Made by a program: the position numbers and the translations under genes. This document shows positions 58,186-64,000 of a DNA stretch of 64,000 bases, one piece after another. The stretch comes from Embiotoca jacksoni (Eukaryota; Chordata; Actinopteri; Embiotocidae). The notes beneath the pieces were generated by a model. That model was not told where the DNA came from and made no database searches. It saw only the letters and a list, made by a program, of their open reading frames with translations. Positions within the stretch are counted from its first letter, which is position 1; every line of letters starts with the position of its first letter. Location: positions 2,470,282 to 2,534,281 of the forward strand of contig JAKOON010000018.1 in the NCBI GenBank assembly GCA_022577435.1, in the 5' to 3' direction.

Positions 58186-59495
58186 ATCACTCTGCAGCCA
58201 GTAGATGCACTTACAAGGTATGACAAATAAACCACAGATAAATCAATCTGTGTTTATCTTTTACTTAATGCAAGTGATTCTTACAGTATCTGTTGTCCAC
58301 AGATGCTTTGTGCTGCATGAAAAGTTTCTCCTCCAGTTCATTACATTCAAATCACTGCAGCCCTCTGAAGGCAGCAGGACATATATGTTGATAAATACCT
58401 GCAATTTTACAAGTGCCAACTAACAGAGGAGGGACACTGTGTGCGTCGTATTCTGTGTTTACCGTCATTAAGTCACAATCAAACAATTAAAATAAATAAT
58501 AAGACAGACTGTTACAGAATATAACTACATCAAACTACACACTTTCTGCTGGTTAGCTTAAACTCTGTAATCTGCCTGATAATGTGGGAGACTTCAGGTT
58601 ATCCAGCTTCATTTGGAACATCACCTCCTGTTATTGTTTTTTTTTCAACCTTCCATGTTTTATTATTGAATTGTTATTATTGAAATGCATTTAGCACAAA
58701 CACATCAACATGAGAAACAGTAAAACCATTGCTGCACAGTTATGACACCCCAATATAAGGCATTGTATGTTTCCTGCCTGTGTTAGATTCATTTCTGCAA
58801 ACTTCCCAGAGTGTTGAAGTCAACACTTCAGCACAGGTTGCAAATGCAGGGGGACTGGACACTTGGAAGAAGTTCATTGTAAGTCATTGCCTGCAGAGGA
58901 TTAAACTTCACTCACATGGTCAGAACAGAAAGGCTTTCTGCTTGAAGAGCAGAAGGAATACTGTTCTCTGAAGTCAGCAGCTACGTCCTCTCATGGCTTT
59001 CTGAAACCCTCACAGTGAAGATCTGTTGGTCTTATTTCTTTTATTATAATTATAACTTTTAAAAGAAAATCCCTGCCATTGAGTCCTTCCCTCCCGACCT
59101 CTACCACAAAGGAGAGCGGAGCTGCTGAGCATACTCCAGAGTCCTCTTCATCCCTCTACCTCACACTGTTTCCACGTCTCTTCCCAGCACCACCTGCTGA
59201 TGCTGAGGAGGTATTAAATGCAAGATAAAACAGGGAGAAGAATTGCTGTCACTGAGGCTGGAGGCTCTATGAAAATGACGGATGGACTTTCATCATATGG
59301 AAGAGCTCCCTTCTCTGCTCTGAGATGCTCAGTAAACTTTAAACTTGTGATGTGAGAATGTGGCAGTATAAAATGGGATCAAAGGTGGCCAATGAGAAAA
59401 CACACGGTGAGAGTGTGAATGGCTCTCATGGCTACGTGATTGGATCATTTGCTGCTTGCCTGTGGGCCGCCTGAATGAATCATTATGTACCCTAC
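58186..59495. other. Unassigned DNA
   Basis: Nothing recognised. Confidence 0.5.
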
Positions 59496-59905
59496 CTCTA
59501 TATGCAGCGTCACAAACCGGCTCAACGCTTGTGACAAAGAGGAGGGGAGACGAGACAGGTTGAAATGCCTAAGGAGAGTTTTATTTAAAATGAACAAAGT
59601 TAATCTATAAAAGGAACATGAGGTGTGAAGATGAGTAGCATCAGTGATGGGAGAGAGAGAGAAAGAGACGATGAAACAAGGCTGGTATTTGTAGCACTGG
59701 TAGAGGCCCACATAGGTGCCACCACATTACCTCAACGAGCCTCCCCGACTGCAAGCTGAAGCTGGAAGAGGCCACTTGAGCCACAGCAAACAGAAAGGGA
59801 GGGGTGGTAACAGCAGCCAGGTGGCTCGGAGGTCACTTGTTACCATTTTGACATTTTGGAGTGCACATGGACAAGCCTATCCACAAACCCACAGACAGGT
59901 TTGGT
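59496..59905 (-). repeat. Possible LTR-derived segment
   Basis: 'gttttatttaaaatgaaca' (AATAAA on the minus strand, about 59585) sits near a candidate edge 'gcttgtgacaaagaggaggg', followed by GC-richer text with GAGA runs, as in fish gypsy or BEL LTRs. Boundaries and family not established. Confidence 0.25.
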
Positions 59906-60649
59906 CAGTCCCATGTATTTATTCACACTTACATAAATAATTAAAACAAGCTTTGTAATGCAACCTTTGATTCAGTTAATCAGGCTTTGTAAAAGACAGC
60001 GCCAGGGGATGTAACAGGGATGTGTAGGCCCTTCCAAGAAGAAAAAAAAGAAGCAAAATCAATGCTGCAAAACACAATGAAATCTGTTCCACAGACCAAA
60101 ATAGAACTAACACAGGTAACGTGAACTTGATCCTATCGTTAGATGGCCAGAACTTTATACAACATTGAAAACAATCTGACAGCTAACGGGACACCTATGG
60201 TAACATTTTGTTTGTAATTTAAAAAATGATGACCAACAGGCTAAATATCTTATTTACTAATCAGCATATTGAATGTTATTGACAGTGTTAATCTTTTCAA
60301 ATGAGAGTTTTAACGCAGCGCACATCATCGATACACTTTGTTTAAAACAGAAAACAAAAACAACGTTTTCCAAACACAAGTTTGGGATCACATGAAGACA
60401 ATTAATCTGGTCTCTGACTCCATGTCTGTATTTTGGTTATTAGTCAGCTTCAAACATGTATAAACAGGGAATATTTAACTAATGAGACAGCTTTCAAAGA
60501 AAAACACATTTAAATAACCGTCCTCTGTTTGACAAACCCAGACTTTTTATAAGCTCGTGTCAAGTGTGTGAAACCAAAATCTCTGATGTTGCAAGACACA
60601 AAGAACTCTATCAAACAGACACAAATCAGACCAGTTGCAGAGGGACTGT
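59906..60649. other. Unassigned DNA
   Basis: Nothing recognised. Confidence 0.5.
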
Positions 60650-60835
60650 AATACAATGTAGAGGATGCTGACATGCTCACAATGAAAATGCTGACATTAT
60701 GCAGGTTTCACGTTTATACCACAATCTTTTGTGATTATAGCATTGTTTTCTTTTTACAAAGCAGAGGCTGATGGGAATGTCATTCGTTTTGCTGATATTT
60801 AGTCACAAACCAGACAATTTCACAAACTGTAATTT
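60650..60835 (-). repeat. Dispersed percomorph repeat 'R', minus strand
   Basis: 'gatgctgacatgctcacaat', 'aatgctgacattatgcagg' and 'ggctgatgggaatgtcattc' are the reverse complement of the repeat text at 25.1 kb (CAGCCTC core). Confidence 0.55.
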
Positions 60836-62079
60836 GGCCAGTTGGTGGCTTCAGATGAACAGACTGTTCCAGAATGATTTATTAGCTTTTAGAAGTGTGA
60901 ATGATTGTGGCTGTTACAGCTCTTAAGCTGCCAGTAGAACCAGTTGATCCACCAGCTGAGTGCTCGGACTACCTCCCTCCTTTAATCCATTCCTTTTACT
61001 GCTGCAGCAGTACGTTGCACGTTACATTATCTTCAGTATTTGAACTCAACCCAAAGCGAAGCTGTATAGTTCTTTAAACAAAACCGTACTTGTTCGCAGT
61101 TGTTAATATTATCTAGCAGCAGATCAGTAATAGAGGATGAGATTAGATTCACGCTCCAGGGGGAGGAAGGTGGATAGATAACAAAGCCCACAGCATACTT
61201 CAGTCTGAGCAATATAACACTTTCTAGAAACTCAGCAGCAGCTCAGACATGGGCGAGACTTCACATACCGCAGGTGAAATTTCGCAGTCAATACCCTGTG
61301 TAGGAGATGTTGGTCACAAAGTGTTAAGAATCCCGCCCACTGACCACAGCGACCCTGCTGTAGCACGTCCATCTCAGTGACCAATCAATAGGCTTCTACT
61401 GTAAAACCACTCAGTGTCATAATGCAAGGTTAGCACACGTTATTAATGGTTGTGATATGCACTGATCACCTGCACTTACATACTCAGAATGTTCTGAGAT
61501 CATCCACAGGGTTAAATAAACGGATTAAATAGCACCACGTATACACAGACAGGACACAGTTCAGCTAAGATCTTCTATCTGACCGAACGGATACGCCGAG
61601 TCGTCATGATGGGTCACACTTTGCTTTGTGTAACTATGGCTGCTCAAACCATGTTTCCCGGGAAGCAGCTGCACTGCAGAGTATGGGTGTTTATCACCGC
61701 TGGTAAGAAATGATGTTGGGGTCAGTCTTTATATCTTCAGGGCGATGTAAGAGTGGGCGGAGAAGTCTGATCAAGACTGACAGGAGTGAACAAGCGGTGA
61801 AGACCCCGTCTGCCAACCTCCCAGAAAGGAAAAAGGCTGTGTGGCATCAGATTTGACTTGGTAATAATTCTCTGCACGTAAACATGTGTCTTCTTATTCA
61901 GGTTTCTTGATAACTATTTAAAATGCAACTAATGATTTTTAGTGTGACTATGTTGCAGTCTACTATCCACTCTCTATACTCTCGTATGCCACCATTACAT
62001 CTTTCATGCTTTCTCTCTCCCATAGTTTGTGTTTATTGTGCATACAGTTCCTCTCGCTCGCGTAGTTTCTGTTTTCCTT
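60836..62079. other. Unassigned DNA
   Basis: No gene recognised. Confidence 0.5.
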
Positions 62080-62340
62080 TGCAGTTGTCTCTGGAGCTGA
62101 ATGTCTCTGGTCTGCGATTACTGGCCCCACCAACAGTTCATGTTGGATCTCTAACCGGTCGAGGGAGAGCCTGCTTCTGTTGGAGGTTTCTTCCTGTTAA
62201 GAGGGAGTTTTTCCTTCCTGCCTTATGTGTAAATTGTTGAATTGTTGGGTTCCTCTGCAGTAGAGTTCTGTTGTAAGGACTTTACTGTGTGAAGTGCCAT
62301 TAAATAATCTGTGTTGTGATTTGGCGCTATATATATATAA
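62080..62340 (+). repeat. LINE (Rex1/L2-like) 3' end
   Basis: 'ggaggtttcttcctgttaag', 'agggagtttttccttcctgc' and 'gtgttgtgatttggcgctat' followed by a TA-rich tail make up the highly conserved 3' end of a very abundant fish non-LTR family. Body absent, as in 5'-truncated insertions. The 105-codon open frame at 61923-62240 overlaps it by chance. Confidence 0.65.
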
Positions 62341-62479
62341 AGTGTACAATATACAGTGTACAACAATTCAAAGTTATTGTCCGTTTCAGTCAGTCCACCA
62401 CTTTGCTCCTGACAATAGTGGTTTGCCATTAAATCTGGTGCAGATATTCATGAAGCTCTGAGGAAGAAGCGTGATGACT

Positions 62480-62575
62480 GACTGGGTTTCATTAACATCA
62501 CTATGAGCATGTTAGCATGCTGACATTAGCAGGAAGCGTCTGTAACATGGCAACAGCTAAAAACAGCTTCACTGA
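62480..62575 (+). repeat. Dispersed percomorph repeat 'R', short fragment
   Basis: 'gagcatgttagcatgctgac' with 'cttcactgagctg' matches the 3' part of the family. Confidence 0.5.
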
Positions 62576-64000
62576 GCTGATAACTTGGACTCTGAGGGCC
62601 GGATTTATGAGGGAAATGGCAATTGGGCAGTGGGGCTTTCATTAAGTTTGCGGTCACAATCTCCATGTAGTCAGTGGCTGATTTAAAGCAGGAGCTCATT
62701 ACACAGTCAGCTCCTGAAGTGAACCTGTTACTGCCCTCCAGACGCTCTCTGCGAATAAAGAAGAGCTCATAAGCGCAGTGGGATGAGATCACTAAGCCCC
62801 CCAAAAAATGATCATGCAGGGATCCTGATCACAAAAATCTTTCTTTGACCCCACTTAATGAAATATTCCTCAAAATATTATTTGTGAAATGATCATCTTT
62901 TTAAGTAGCAATGAATTCAACATTTTACTTTCTAACGGCTCAAGTGTTTTGCACAATTTGATTTAAGAAGATGATTTTGCTTCGGATCAAGTTTACACAA
63001 GCATAAGATCTGTGAGATGTAAGAACAGCTTTGTGTGTTTTTCCCTCTCTAAATCAGACGACTTAGGCAGTGTACTTAATTTGTTTGATGGGCAGAGAGC
63101 CAAGTATTGGCTTGGACTGCGCTGACAGCAGGCTAGGTGTTTGCTGTCAGTGTGTGTTTCTATCTGTGACAAACTAATTAAATAAAGTACAAACTGGAAT
63201 ATCTCTTCAGACAGTCCACGCTGCTGGAGGAGGCAGGAGAGAATCGGCAGCGACGTTTCCACCAGTGAGACTTCCTCCGTGTTGCCTGTCTCTCTGACCT
63301 GAAATGAATTGTCTACCAGGAAAGAGAAAGTACATGATTACAGAGTTCAGTTCAAATAACCGGCGGTGGCATCCAACCAGGGGCGATTTTCCCTGCCTGG
63401 CCCACTCTTCATACATCTGTGACTAACTCACTGAGACAAGACATGTTCTGTCATGCATTTTCACTTGGCTTCAATCTCAACAATCCTCTCAGTCTAACGC
63501 TGTCGAGCCCCCTGCTCATGGAAATAGGGCTTTGTCAATACCAATGAGAGAAAAGCCCAGAAATCATCAGGGGGATGCTTCATGCGTTTTATGCCCCTTT
63601 CCTCCTCTCCGTCCTCTCTTCCCTCCTCTTAACCCCACTGCCTTTTTTTTACTCCAGATTCCATTAAGCATTTTGAAAATTTGATGTTTTGTTCGAGCAT
63701 TTAGGGACCAAATTTGAGAGAGAAGTGGAGCTTAATGACTCCAATAGTCTGAGGTTTAGTTTGGGCGAGCAATTGAGCAAAATAATGATTCTAACTGCTG
63801 GAGCTAGCTGAATAAGGCTCCTTCCCCCTGTGTATCCAGATGTTGCTGCATATTGTTAAGACATTACAAATTCCAACAGTAAGCATTTCAACTATAGTTT
63901 CAGCAGCTGCTCTCTCAAATGCTGATTCATAATTACACACAGACCCATTAGCTATATAGTATCTTAATCCCAATCTTAATTCTTTCCTCCACTGACCTTG
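62576..64000. other. Repeat-poor terminal segment
   Basis: No transposon or gene recognised. The stretches 62590-62800 and 63470-63830 are of even composition with no low-complexity sequence and look like candidate conserved noncoding elements, but this is an impression only. Confidence 0.35.

Noticed and set aside
1..64000. tRNA, rRNA or snRNA genes
   Set aside because: I looked for tRNA-like TTCGA/TTCAA T-loop text and rRNA or U-RNA signatures and found nothing convincing. The closest hits lie in the 'GCGGCAC' fish repeat copies.

Overview
The window looks like teleost fish genomic DNA, most likely from a percomorph. It is AT-rich, carries long CA/TG microsatellites, and is crowded with decayed transposons of types common in ray-finned fish: several Tc1-like families, an R4/Rex6-like LINE, Ty3/gypsy-like LTRs, Penelope-like ends and LINE 3' tails. 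I find no intact protein-coding gene, rRNA or tRNA. Almost all short open frames are chance frames or shadows of transposon debris. Family names come from my memory of characteristic motifs, not from a search.

Layout. 0-13 kb: R4/Rex6-like LINE body (minus, 0.6-1.9 kb), a Tc1-like remnant (7.6-8.6 kb), a 333-bp inverted-repeat element with 61-bp arms (9.4-9.8 kb), an LTR-like block (9.9-10.2 kb), the start of another Tc1-like transposase (11.8-12.1 kb) and a strong minus-strand G-quadruplex motif (12.7 kb). 13-27 kb: dispersed fish repeats, a hAT-like end, the 3' end of the R4/Rex6-like LINE (18.1 kb), a deletion derivative of a Tc1/mariner family (18.4-19.2 kb), an interrupted second Tc1-like family (21.7-23.1 kb), microsatellites and hairpins. 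27-36 kb: a 936-bp gypsy-like solo LTR (28.5-29.5 kb), a Tc1-like copy interrupted by 290 bp of other DNA (30.9-31.6 kb), two segments with Penelope-like ends (32.9 and 36.0 kb), a possible spliced coding segment (33.3-33.8 kb, minus) and a Tc1-like transposase split by a retrovirus-like solo LTR with an exact 5-bp target duplication (34.8-35.6 kb). 36-50 kb: a Tc1-like copy split by a rearranged gypsy fragment (39.6-40.8 kb), further Tc1-like remnants (43.3 and 46.1 kb), large CA-derived arrays (47.2 and 47.9-48.4 kb) and a cryptic degenerate minisatellite (48.9-49.4 kb). 50-64 kb: a nearly full-span Tc1/mariner element with TIRs and TA flanks, split by a gypsy-like LTR (50.1-52.4 kb), a common fish interspersed repeat (53.7 kb), a 1.2-kb element with GGGCCCTATTTTCATCC ends (55.3-56.6 kb), more microsatellites and LINE tails, and a repeat-poor final 1.4 kb that may hold conserved noncoding DNA.

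The window is best read as intergenic or intronic DNA that records successive transposon insertions: DNA transposons first, then LTR retroelements inserted into them, then recombination to solo LTRs and decay. I see no new multigene system. The observations most worth checking are the nested insertions, the two TIR elements, the candidate exon pair at 33.3-33.8 kb, the TM-like open frame inserted in a Tc1 copy at 31.1-31.3 kb, and the hammerhead-like cores of the Penelope-like ends.
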